Source of the DNA: Cohnella fermenti
GTDB lineage: Bacteria; Bacillota; Bacilli; Paenibacillales; Paenibacillaceae
Length of the DNA: 64,000 nucleotides
NCBI RefSeq assembly: GCF_004801405.1
Contig: NZ_SSOB01000012.1
Location: 62,001 to 126,000, forward strand
Reading direction: 5' to 3'
Shown here: piece after piece, positions 52,654 through 61,143 of the stretch
How positions within the stretch are numbered: the stretch's first letter is position 1
Layout: every line of letters starts with the position of its first letter
Translations under genes and position numbers: made by a program
Notes under the pieces: generated by a model
Seen by the model: the letters and a program-made list of their open reading frames with translations, nothing else
Databases searched by the model: none
What the model was told of the DNA's origin: nothing

Positions 52654-54229
52654 CGAGATCAACATTCTCAAGAATCTGCAAGCGGTCGTTCCATGGGAAG
52701 AGCTCGGAGTCGAGATCGTCGGCACGGCCAAGAACGGAGAGATCGCCCTCGAGCTTGTCCGGGAGCACTCGCCGGAGCTGATCCTGTGCGACATCCGCAT
52801 GCCGGTGATGGACGGTATCGAGTTCTTAAGCGCACTTCGGGAATTCAATTCCGACTCGGAAGTCATCATGATGACCGGCTATCAGGACTTCAGCTACGTC
52901 CGTTCGGTCATTCGCTATGAAGTCAGGGACTACGTCCTGAAGCCGATCGATTACGAGGAGTTGGCTCAGACGATCGGCCGTCTGGCGGACGCCATTCGCG
53001 ACCGCAAGGCCGAGCAGCAGGTCATCCAGACGGAATGGCGGCAGATGTTCAGCCTTGCCTACGAGAAGGTGCTTTACGATCTTCTCAACGACGTCGGGGG
53101 AACCGGTCCCTCCAAGCCGTTCCTCAAGTTCCATGAGCTGTCCGGAGAGCATCTGATCTTCGCCATGATGCTTGTCGATGTGGAGGAATACTCCCGCAAG
53201 GAATGCGTCTGGGACGAGAAGGAGCGGAGGTTGTGGAATTTCGCGATCCATAACATCCTTTTGGAAAATCTGGACGGATTCCAGGTGCCCCATTCGGTTC
53301 TGCAAGTACGGAGCGGCGAGTGGTGCGTGCTCATCGAACGGATTCCGCCCGAATCGTTCGATCGCGACGAGTGCCTGGCTTGGGGAGCCAAATTGAGCCA
53401 GGCGGTGCGGAATTACTTGAAGCTGAACATCCGGGTTGTGCTCCATCCGTCCCCGGTCAAGCTCGAGAAGCTGTCGCGCACCTACAAGTCGCTTCAGCGT
53501 TCTCTTCACCTCGGAAGCACCGGCAGGAGCGAGGTGCCCGTCCTGCTTCCGGAGAAGAACGGCGGCCGGCCGGACGAGACCGTCGGGCTGTGGGACCGCA
53601 TCGAGGCGATGGTCACCGGCCTTAAGCGGTGCGACAGGCGGAAGACGGAAGCCTCGCTGAAGGAGCTGAACGAGGACTTCAAGCGGCTTCCGGAATCGTC
53701 CTTCGAGCGGGTCGAGCCGATCCTTCATTACGTATGCCTGCATCTGCTTCGGGAGATGCGGGCGATGGACGTCATCGGCCGGGAAGAGGAGATGAACTAT
53801 TGGAACCAGATCGACCATAGCCCCGGCATTCGGGACACCCTTGCCGTCATCAATCGTCTCGTCGACCAATCCATCGACAACGTGATGAAGAAGAAGACGA
53901 GCGACGTGCTCATGCTCTCGGCCAAGGACTATATCGAACGCAACCTGTCTTCGGATCTAAGCATCGACATGCTCGCGGACTACTTGGGCATTAGCGGAAG
54001 CTACTTCAGCCTGCTCTTCAAGCAGCACGTCGGCGAGACCTTCGTCGAATACGTCACCCGGCAACGGATGGAGATGGCGAAGTCGCTGCTTGCGCTAAGC
54101 GACAAGAGCGTCACGCTGGTCGGTCAGATGGTCGGCTACGCGGAGCGCCGCTACTTCACCCGGGTGTTCAGCAAGTACACGGGCATGCTGCCGTCGGAAT
54201 TCCGGGAACGTTCCCACCAGCAATCTTGA
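52625..54229 (+). CDS. YesN-type response regulator with AraC DNA-binding domain
   Basis: A 534-residue regulator. Receiver domain 1-~120 with phospho-acceptor Asp56 (LILCDIRMPVMDG), acidic pocket Asp9-Asp10 and Lys in YVLKPIDYEEL. A ~280-residue linker follows, then two AraC helix-turn-helix motifs at the C-terminus (LSIDMLADYLGISGSYFSLLFKQHVGETF; VTLVGQMVGYAERRYFTRVFSKYTG). Partner of the upstream kinase. The likely local target is the GH3 gene 40 bp downstream or a sugar transporter elsewhere (inference). Confidence 0.94.
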   Translation: MMLKALLVDDEINILKNLQAVVPWEELGVEIVGTAKNGEIALELVREHSPELILCDIRMPVMDGIEFLSALREFNSDSEVIMMTGYQDFSYVRSVIRYEVRDYVLKPIDYEELAQTIGRLADAIRDRKAEQQVIQTEWRQMFSLAYEKVLYDLLNDVGGTGPSKPFLKFHELSGEHLIFAMMLVDVEEYSRKECVWDEKERRLWNFAIHNILLENLDGFQVPHSVLQVRSGEWCVLIERIPPESFDRDECLAWGAKLSQAVRNYLKLNIRVVLHPSPVKLEKLSRTYKSLQRSLHLGSTGRSEVPVLLPEKNGGRPDETVGLWDRIEAMVTGLKRCDRRKTEASLKELNEDFKRLPESSFERVEPILHYVCLHLLREMRAMDVIGREEEMNYWNQIDHSPGIRDTLAVINRLVDQSIDNVMKKKTSDVLMLSAKDYIERNLSSDLSIDMLADYLGISGSYFSLLFKQHVGETFVEYVTRQRMEMAKSLLALSDKSVTLVGQMVGYAERRYFTRVFSKYTGMLPSEFRERSHQQS

Positions 54230-54269
54230 CCACATCGAACATGACCACATCGAAGGGAGTCGGCCAGGC

Positions 54270-55868
54270 ATGACGCCAAGCGCTTGGAATACACTCAGCT
54301 TAAAGGAAAAGGTAGGGCAGATGTTTATCTGCGGCTTCCCCGGCCGCGAGCCCGAAGCAGGCATTCGCCAACTTATCGAAGAATATGCGATTGGAGGCGT
54401 CGTCTACTTCCGACGCAACCTGAAGGACGCGGCTCAGGTCGGAAGGTTGTCGAGCGCGCTGCAGGAGAATGCGCAAGTGCCGCTGTTTATCTCCATCGAC
54501 CAGGAGGGAGGAATGGTCGTCCGGCTTGAGGAGGGTGTGACGGTTATGCCCGGCGCCATGGCCGTCGGAGCGGCAGGGAACGCGGATTGGGCACGGGAAG
54601 CGGCAGCATTGTCCGGCGCCGAGCTTCGCGAGATCGGCATCAACATGAACTTCGCCCCTTGCCTGGACGTGAACAACAATCCCGCCAATCCGGTCATCGG
54701 CGTCCGTTCCTACGGAGAGGACCCGCAGACCGTCGCCGCACTCGGAGTCGCGGCGATTCAAGGCTATCAGGCGAGCGGCGTTGCCTCGGTCGCGAAGCAT
54801 TTTCCCGGGCATGGCGATACCGATGCCGACTCGCATCACGAGCTCCCCGTCGTCCCGCACGGCCGCGATCGCCTGGATGCTGTCGAGCTCGTGCCGTTCC
54901 GCGCCGCGATCGCCAGCGGAGTCGATGCCATCATGACCGCTCACGTCGTCTTCCCGGCTTACGAACCGGACAACGTGCCCGCCACATTGTCCCGCTGAAT
55001 TCTGACCGGTTTGCTGCGAGAGCAGCTCGGCTATAACGGCGTGATCGTGACGGATTGCCTGGAGATGAATGCCATCTCCGAGACGATCGGCGTCGCCCGC
55101 GGCGCCGTCGAAGCGATCCGTGGCGGGGCCGACCTCGTTCTGGTCAGCCATCGGCTGGATCGCCAGATCGCCGCCCTCGAAGCCGTCTACAACGCCGTTC
55201 TCGCCGGCGAGATTCCGGAATCCCGCGTGGACGAAGCTGCCCAGCGCATCTGGAAGCTGAAGCGGGAGAGAGGCTTGCTAGGCAGCGTCCTTCCGTCTGC
55301 TTCGAATTCGCTGCTTGCTCAGGAGGTCGCCGTTCGTATCAGCGAATCCGCGGCAACCGTCGTAAGAGGCGGCGAGCTTCTGCCGCTGCCGAAGTCGGCG
55401 GGCATTCTCTCTGTCTGGACAGAAGCCAGAGTCGGGACCGAGGTCGTCGAAGTCATCGAGCAGCAACGCACGCTCGGCGAGGCTCTCCGCTCCGAAGGCT
55501 ACCGCGTCGCCGAACTCCGCATCGGCCTGGAGCCGGAAGCCCCCGAGGCTGAATCCGCCCTCGCAGCCGCTCGGGAAGCGGACGTCATTCTGTTCGCCTC
55601 CTACGACGCCGGCTTCTCCCCGTCGCAGTCCGAATTGATTCGCCGCCTGTCCGGGCTGACGGATCGCGATCGCCTGTTCGGCCTCGTCGCGACTCGCACC
55701 CCGTACGACCTGCTGTCGGCCCCCGATGTTCCGCTTTATATTTGTTCGTACGAGAACAAGCCGACCATGATGAACGCGGTCGCGGGCGTCCTGTCGGGCC
55801 GCCTTCCGGCTCTCGGCCGTCAGCCGATCACAATCGGCCCCCATGCCCGTCATCCCTCCTCGCGGTAA
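54270..55868 (+). pseudogene. NagZ-like GH3 beta-N-acetylhexosaminidase gene broken by an in-frame TGA
   Basis: The first part (54270-54998, 242 codons) ends at TGA 54996-54998 after PATLSR. The same frame continues at once with ILTGLLREQLGYNGVIVTDCLEMNAI and stays open to 55868. Together they make one 532-codon GH3 protein with no gap or shift: KHFPGHGDTDADSHHELP lies before the stop, and the nucleophile Asp of VTDCLEM lies after it. The N-terminal fragment alone lacks the nucleophile and should be inactive. A CGA-to-TGA change (Arg) would explain it. Sequencing error, readthrough or real inactivation cannot be told apart here. AAGGGAGTCGG precedes the ATG; a GACCACATCGAA direct repeat lies at the start. 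Confidence 0.85.
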
Positions 55869-55938
55869 CGCTTGTCCGGCTCCGGCGTTCGGTTTTTGTC
55901 ATACCCCCTACCGTATGTCTGCCATTGCATCTCCAAAT

Positions 55939-55985
55939 CGCCCATCCCTTTTTCCAAAAAGGGTGTCTTATCCCCTCCGTTCAGG
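55939..55985. repeat. Family B arm left of the transposase-like gene
   Basis: CCCATCCC flank (55941-55948), then AAAAAGGGTGTCTTATCCCC and TCCGTTCAGG to 55985. Positions 55963-55985 are an exact 23-bp inverted match to 57289-57311. The diagnostic GTGTCTTATC differs from GTGCCTTATC in the three dispersed hairpins. Nothing else is recognised in 55869-56208. Confidence 0.8.
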
Positions 55986-56208
55986 TTGCGGCCTATTCAG
56001 CTTGCGGATGGTGGGTGGAGGTTGCCAGTCACATGTTTGGCAGATAGCAATTGCAGGCTGTGCACTAAGGTCGTGGACATGAAAACTATGGTTATGGAGT
56101 GCTCCCATCGGTTGCGGGGTGTGTGCGTCTGAATGAAGGGGACTAGGGTTGGGATGCCGGTTCAAGTTCAAAGTGGCGTTGTGCGCTCTCGCTCAAACAG
56201 TCCTTCTG

Positions 56209-57156
56209 CTAAACGGCGGTATACAACCGAAGCCACTTGCCCCGCCACTTCTTCTTGCTCTCGAACTTGTGCCAAGGCGGCAGGAGGACCGGCCGGTCCT
56301 TCGTGAGCTCGGGATAAGTGATGGCGGGAGTGATGGCGCTCAGACGAAGAACGGAGCCAAGCAACAGGTCGGAGCCAAGAAAGTCCGCCGCATGGTTGGC
56401 GCGATAGCCATATTCATTCAAGTAAGCCTGAAGATGCTTGGGGCGAATGCCGCAGAACGTATCGTTCAGCCAACGCTCGACATGGCGCCGATGGTCCCGA
56501 AGAGCGGGATGCCTCCGGTTGGCGGCAGGCGGAATAATCGTCGCGGGACTCCCGTCCGTGCAAGTCGTCCGGAACGCCTCGATGCCGGCTCGGGCGATCC
56601 GCCTGAAGAACCCCTCCTCAACATGGTCCGGCGACGGCTGCCAGAAGCGAAAGAACTCGGGCTGCTGCTGCTCGTCCAACGAGGCCGCAAGAAGCAAAGG
56701 CTGACGCGCATCGAGATAGAGGGCGGGGCCATAATCGGCGTGCTCGATATGGACGTTGCCGCTCAGAATGCGGCTCTCCACCTCCAAGGACAAGGCGTGC
56801 CTGATTTTGTGGGCGATGAGCCAGGCTGTTTTATAGGTAACCCCGAGGATGTCGCGCAGCTCCGTCGCCGCAATGCCGGAAGGCTGCGAGAGCAGATAGA
56901 TCGCTTGGAACCAGCGGGGGAGCGAAGTGGAGCTTCCTTCCATGACGGTCCCTGAGATCAGGGACGTCTGGCGGCGGCATGAGGCGCATTCGAACAGGGG
57001 AAGCCTGCGGCTCCGAATAAGGAAGTAACGGGTTTGGCCGCAGCAAGGGCAACGGAAGCCATCGGGCCAGCGCGCATCGAACAAAGCCGAGATGCAGGCT
57101 TGATTGGAGGCGAAGCGTTCCTTGAACTGTTCGAAAGCGATCGGATCGTCGATCAT
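56209..57156 (-). CDS. IS1595-like transposase relative, possibly domesticated
   Basis: A 315-residue protein with an N-terminal zinc ribbon typical of IS1595 transposases (FRCPCCGQTRYFLI ... LFECASCRRQTSLISGTVMEGS) and the helical LPRWFQAIYLLSQPSGIAATELRDILGVTYKTAWLIAHKIRHAL segment (region ~80-125). The following catalytic region is poorly conserved: where VEVDETYIGG-like residues are expected it reads VHIEHADYGPAL. A GGTGATC ribosome site precedes the ATG. Family B arms flank the gene as a 23-bp inverted repeat, about 1.3 kb apart. Either a decayed insertion sequence or a domesticated transposase. Confidence 0.7.
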   Translation of the reverse strand: MIDDPIAFEQFKERFASNQACISALFDARWPDGFRCPCCGQTRYFLIRSRRLPLFECASCRRQTSLISGTVMEGSSTSLPRWFQAIYLLSQPSGIAATELRDILGVTYKTAWLIAHKIRHALSLEVESRILSGNVHIEHADYGPALYLDARQPLLLAASLDEQQQPEFFRFWQPSPDHVEEGFFRRIARAGIEAFRTTCTDGSPATIIPPAANRRHPALRDHRRHVERWLNDTFCGIRPKHLQAYLNEYGYRANHAADFLGSDLLLGSVLRLSAITPAITYPELTKDRPVLLPPWHKFESKKKWRGKWLRLYTAV

Positions 57157-57283
57157 GAGAGGATCACCGCCAGGAGAGGGATTGTGCTTCCATCATACCA
57201 AACAAACGTTCGTATATCAATCATTTTCTGGGGAAATACATCCACCTTCCGGTTGGAGACCGAACAGATGGCAAGAGGGTGAT

Positions 57284-57376
57284 CGGCCCCTGAACGGAGG
57301 GGATAAGACACTGTCTGTGGAGAAGGGGGGGACTGAGCAGAAGGGATAAGACACTATTTTTCGAAAAAGTGATCCC
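57284..57376. repeat. Two family B arms right of the transposase-like gene
   Basis: First arm CCTGAACGGAGGGGATAAG + ACAC (57289-57311), the exact inverted partner of 55963-55985. Second arm ACTGAGCAGAAGGGATAAGA + CAC (57332-57354), in the same direction, with flank TTTTTCGAAAAAGTGATCCC (57357-57376). This tandem arrangement suggests repeated insertion or amplification. Confidence 0.8.
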
Positions 57377-57482
57377 TACCCTCCAAACTCTCCTATTATA
57401 TTCCATTATATAAACCGCCTATAACGATTAAAAAATCGACAAATCACAGAATTGTTATCGCTGTGTAAAATTTACTGAACAA

Positions 57483-57537
57483 TTTCAGCTTGTTTTCAGC
57501 TTCGGTTAAGGTTCGCCTTATGCCAACTGGATAAGAT
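57483..57537 (+). promoter_or_regulatory. Pho-box-like direct repeats and -10 ahead of the VTC operon
   Basis: TTTCAG (57483-57488), TTTCAG (57494-57499) and GTTAAG (57505-57510) are spaced exactly 11 bp. A -10-like TAAGAT (57532-57537) follows. Spacing and T-rich hexamers fit PhoP-type or another OmpR-type regulator. A phosphate-responsive control of a polyphosphate gene would make sense, but this is inference. Confidence 0.45.
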
Positions 57538-57583
57538 GGCTTATGTAAACAGGTTATAGGAAAGCGAGGTGCGACAAGACGAG

Positions 57584-58306
57584 ATGCTGAATTCGCCGTA
57601 CAATCTTAAGTTCCGCCATGAGTTGAAATATTATGTGAACTACGCTCAATACTTGACGATCCGCCAGAGGCTCAGGAATCTGATCAGCCAAGATGCCAAC
57701 GCGAGCGAGCAGGGAGAATATCACATTCGCAGCCTGTACTTCGACGACATCGACAACAAGGCACTGCACGAGAAGCTTGGAGGTGTCCGCGATCGGGAGA
57801 AATACCGGATTCGAATCTACAACAAGTCGGACAAGACGATCCACCTCGAGAAAAAAATCAAGTTCAACGATTACATCAGCAAAGTAAAAGCGTCCCTGAC
57901 CCGAGAGGAGTGCGATCGGCTGATAGCCGGCGACTACTCGGTGCTGGAGGGATCGACGCATCCGCTGAAGAAGGAAGTCCGCGACGAGATGAAGTATCAT
58001 CTCCTGAAGCCCGTGGTCATCGTCGACTACGTCCGCGAGGCTTATGTGTGCCAGCAAGGGAACGTCCGAATTACGTTCGACAAGAACCTGAGAACCGGTC
58101 TGAACTCCGTGGACCTGTTCAGCGAGGAGTTGCCGACGGTGCGGGCCTATGACGACGAATACTTCCTGCTTGAGGTTAAATACGACGAGTACTTCCCGGA
58201 ATATATCCGGCAGGCGATTCAGATGGAAGGGCTGATCCGACAATCGAATTCAAAGTATGTGATCTGCAGGAAACTGCTTAAATTCAACACTTGGGAGGAC
58301 CAATAA
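57584..58306 (+). CDS. VTC-domain polyphosphate polymerase
   Basis: A 240-residue tunnel-fold enzyme of the VTC4 type, which polymerises ATP gamma-phosphate into polyphosphate. Conserved basic/acidic strand residues are visible: RHELKYYV, YHIRSLYFDD, KYRIRIYNKSD, HLEKKIKF, KEVRDEMKYHLLKPVVIVDYVREAY, VRITFDKNLRTG and LLEVKYDEYFP. No transmembrane segment of its own. ATG 57584 is preferred (GAGGTG 12 bp upstream); a GTG at 57569 is possible. It is separated by 1 bp from the DUF4956 gene, forming a VTC-DUF4956-CotH operon. Confidence 0.88.
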   Translation: MLNSPYNLKFRHELKYYVNYAQYLTIRQRLRNLISQDANASEQGEYHIRSLYFDDIDNKALHEKLGGVRDREKYRIRIYNKSDKTIHLEKKIKFNDYISKVKASLTREECDRLIAGDYSVLEGSTHPLKKEVRDEMKYHLLKPVVIVDYVREAYVCQQGNVRITFDKNLRTGLNSVDLFSEELPTVRAYDDEYFLLEVKYDEYFPEYIRQAIQMEGLIRQSNSKYVICRKLLKFNTWEDQ

Positions 58307-58307
58307 T

Positions 58308-59018
58308 ATGGCAGCAGCAACCACGACCAACACGGGAGACACAACAAACTTCACAGATGTGATCAAGGATTCCGTTCTGGAGAATTTCTCCTCGGACATC
58401 AGCATCACCAAGATGGCGATTACGCTCGGCATTGCTTTTCTGCTCGGATTGTTCATTTATTTCTTGTATAAAAGGGTTTTCAGCGGGGTGCTCTACTCCA
58501 AGAGCTTCAACGTGTCTCTCGTCGGAATGACGCTTATTACGGCGATGGTCATCATCGCGATCAACTCGAATCTCGTCCTGTCGCTCGGGATGGTCGGCGC
58601 GCTGTCGATCGTTCGGTTCCGGACGCCGATCAAGGACCCGACCGACCTGATCTTCCTGTTCTGGGCCGCCGTCGCGGGCATCGTGACCGGCGCAGGCTTC
58701 TACACGCTCGCGATCTTCGGCTCGGTCATCGTCGGCCTCGTCCTGTTTATCTTTATCAAGAAGGCCTCGTTCGAGACGCCTTACCTGATGGTCGTCAACT
58801 GCGAAGGAGACGAGAGCGAGAAGGCGATCATGGCCAGGCTGAACACGCTCGTGAAGCGGTTTAATGTGAAGCAGAAGACCGTTACGAGCAATAACGTCGA
58901 GATGACGATCGAAGTGCGCCTCGGCGAGAACGAGCCGGCATTCGTTAACCAGATCACGCAAATCTCCGGGGTCAAGAACGCCGTCCTGATCAGCTACAGC
59001 GGCGACTACGTCTCCTAA
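58308..59018 (+). CDS. DUF4956 membrane protein
   Basis: A 236-residue protein with four hydrophobic helices (~35-60, 70-88, 95-125, 130-150) and a C-terminal cytoplasmic ferredoxin-like domain (~155-236). The core GMVGALSIVRFRTPIKDPTDLIFLFW is the DUF4956 hallmark. In Gram-positive genomes DUF4956 is often next to VTC and CotH genes, as here. It could be the membrane channel or anchor for the soluble polymerase (inference). ATG follows GGGAGGACC. Confidence 0.9.
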   Translation: MAAATTTNTGDTTNFTDVIKDSVLENFSSDISITKMAITLGIAFLLGLFIYFLYKRVFSGVLYSKSFNVSLVGMTLITAMVIIAINSNLVLSLGMVGALSIVRFRTPIKDPTDLIFLFWAAVAGIVTGAGFYTLAIFGSVIVGLVLFIFIKKASFETPYLMVVNCEGDESEKAIMARLNTLVKRFNVKQKTVTSNNVEMTIEVRLGENEPAFVNQITQISGVKNAVLISYSGDYVS

Positions 59019-59034
59019 TGGGCGGTGAGCGATA

Positions 59035-60996
59035 ATGAAGGTAAGAACCGCGATTATCCTGCTCATCTGCGTCTTCGCGGGGATGCTGACGTTCGGCTTG
59101 TCCGGGTATACCGAACAGTCGCCGACGAGCGGTACCGCCACGAAGGTCAGCTCCGACACGGATGAGAACACGGATAAGATCGACGAGTATGTTTTTCCCA
59201 AGGATAAGGTTGTCGATGTGAAAATAACGATAGATCCGGACGAGTTCCAGGATATTATCGATAATGCGTCGGCGGAGGAGATGCATACGGCTTCGGTCGA
59301 TTACAACGGCATTCACTTCGACAATATCGGCATTCGGGCCAAAGGCAACCTGAGCCTTCGAAGTGTCGTCAACTCGGATTCGGATCGCTACAGCTTCAAG
59401 CTGAGTTTCGACGAGTATCTGTCGAGCCAGACGCTGTACGGCATCAGCAAGATCAACCTGAATAATAACTACAGCGACGCCACGTACATGAGGGAGTTCC
59501 TGACGTACGAGCTGGCGGAGACGATGGGACTGCCGACGCCGAAGTATTCGTTCGTGAATGTATATGTCAACGGCGAGCTGTGGGGCTTCTATCTCGCGAT
59601 CGAGCAGATCGGGGACGAGTATCTGGAACGCAACTTCGATGATACGACCGGCGCGCTGTACAAAGCCGAGATGAACGGCAACGGCGGCGACTTGGCGTGG
59701 TATGGGGATGATATCTCTTCCTATCCGGCGCTGACGAAGAAGTCGGACGCTTCGGATGATGCGCTGATCGCCATGCTGGACGAGCTGAATAACGGAGACG
59801 ATTATGAGAGTGTGCTCGATGTTGAGGAAGCTCTTGGCTATGTCGCGCTCAACGTGATCACGAACAATTCGGACAGCTACATCGGGCAGAACAAACAAAA
59901 TTATTATTTGTACGAGAAAGATGGAGTATTCTCCGTGCTCCCGTGGGACTACAACATGGCGTTCGGAGGATTAGGCGGCATGGGCGGCGGCAGAGGAGGC
60001 GGCAATGGCGGCGGAAGCTCCTCGACCCTGATGATCGACGAGCCGACCCAAGGCTCGGTGTCGGAGCGGCCGCTCATCTCAAAGCTGCTCGCCGTGGACG
60101 AGTACAAGGAGCTCTACCACCAGATTATCAGCGATGCGATTACGACCTACCTGGCGGCGGATACGTTCTCCGAGCGGGTGCAGGAAGTGTGGGAGATGAT
60201 CGCGCCATACGTTGAGCAGGACCCTCGTCCGTTCTACACGTTCGCGGAATCCGAGAGCGGCGTGACGAGCCTGATCTCGACCAATACGAGCAGCGTGGAA
60301 AATATTCAAGGTCAGCTCGACGGAACGATCGCGTCCTCCGGCGACGGCAGCGGAAGCGGCGGTGGCATGGGGGGCGGTATGGACTTCGACTTCGGCAATA
60401 TGGGCGACATGGGCGGCATGGGCAACATGCCTGAGATGGGGAATATGCCCGATATGGGCGGCATGAATGGAGGAGGCCAAGGAGCCGCTGCATCCGACAC
60501 GCAGGCTCAGTCGGCGTCCTTAAGCAAGGAGCGTACTTCCGCGAATGCCGGAATCGTGCTTGCCGAGGCGGCGGCTGAAGCGGCCGCAGGAGATGCGAAC
60601 GCGGGAGGAGAGCCGGACGCGGGAGGTCAGGCCGATCAGACGACTCCCAACGGAGACGGCGCCCAGAACGGAGCCGATGCTAACGGCCAGAACGGCGGCA
60701 ACGCGCAGAACGGTCAGAATGGTCAAGGCGGTCAGAATGGCGGCCAGGGCGGACGCGGCCAGGGCGGCGGCATGGACTTCGGCGGCGGTCAGGGCGGAGG
60801 AGGCTTCGGAGGCGGTGGCTTCGGAGGCGGCCAAGGCGGACCCGGAGGCATGGGAGGCTTCGGCGGATTCCCCGGAGAGAACGCTGCCGGTTCGACTCCG
60901 CAGGGCAGCGAGAAGGCTCTGACGGAGACGCTTATTATGATCGGCGTGCTGATCGCGGCGTGCATATTCGTGGTTACCTTCAAGAGAAAAAGATAA
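59035..60996 (+). CDS. CotH-kinase family exported protein with Gly-rich tail
   Basis: A 653-residue protein: signal/anchor (residues 1-~25), CotH kinase domain (~55-420) with IGIRAKGNLSLRS, YMREFLTYELAETMGLPTPKYSFVNVYVNGELWGFYLAIEQIG and the DYNMAFGG motif corresponding to the metal-binding D-W/Y-N of this atypical kinase. The last ~200 residues are low-complexity (Gly/Met, then Asn/Gly/Gln) and end in a membrane helix (MIGVLIAACIFVVTF). CotH kinases phosphorylate proteins from ATP, outside or on spores. GGTGAGCGATA precedes the ATG. Third gene of the VTC operon. Confidence 0.9.
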   Translation: MKVRTAIILLICVFAGMLTFGLSGYTEQSPTSGTATKVSSDTDENTDKIDEYVFPKDKVVDVKITIDPDEFQDIIDNASAEEMHTASVDYNGIHFDNIGIRAKGNLSLRSVVNSDSDRYSFKLSFDEYLSSQTLYGISKINLNNNYSDATYMREFLTYELAETMGLPTPKYSFVNVYVNGELWGFYLAIEQIGDEYLERNFDDTTGALYKAEMNGNGGDLAWYGDDISSYPALTKKSDASDDALIAMLDELNNGDDYESVLDVEEALGYVALNVITNNSDSYIGQNKQNYYLYEKDGVFSVLPWDYNMAFGGLGGMGGGRGGGNGGGSSSTLMIDEPTQGSVSERPLISKLLAVDEYKELYHQIISDAITTYLAADTFSERVQEVWEMIAPYVEQDPRPFYTFAESESGVTSLISTNTSSVENIQGQLDGTIASSGDGSGSGGGMGGGMDFDFGNMGDMGGMGNMPEMGNMPDMGGMNGGGQGAAASDTQAQSASLSKERTSANAGIVLAEAAAEAAAGDANAGGEPDAGGQADQTTPNGDGAQNGADANGQNGGNAQNGQNGQGGQNGGQGGRGQGGGMDFGGGQGGGGFGGGGFGGGQGGPGGMGGFGGFPGENAAGSTPQGSEKALTETLIMIGVLIAACIFVVTFKRKR

Positions 60997-61019
60997 TAAA
61001 AGACAATAAAAAGGTTAGA

Positions 61020-61066
61020 TGGGCCGTTTCGACTCGGATGCTGGCATCCGGCGAGGCGGCCTTTCG
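61020..61066 (+). terminator. Terminator of the VTC-DUF4956-CotH operon
   Basis: GGCCG ... CGGCC outer stem with an inner GGATG-CTGG-CATCC stem, followed by TTTCG; imperfect but placed between the CotH and CapA genes. Confidence 0.5.
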
Positions 61067-61143
61067 ACATTTCCGGCATGTGCCCGAGACTTGTATATGC
61101 TATAATTTACGGGCAGGAACTGGATAGGGAGGGATCGCGCTTC

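Noticed and set aside
56149..56955. Plus-strand 268-codon frame opposite the transposase-like gene
   Set aside because: The minus-strand product has a clear zinc ribbon and ribosome site; the plus frame is its shadow.
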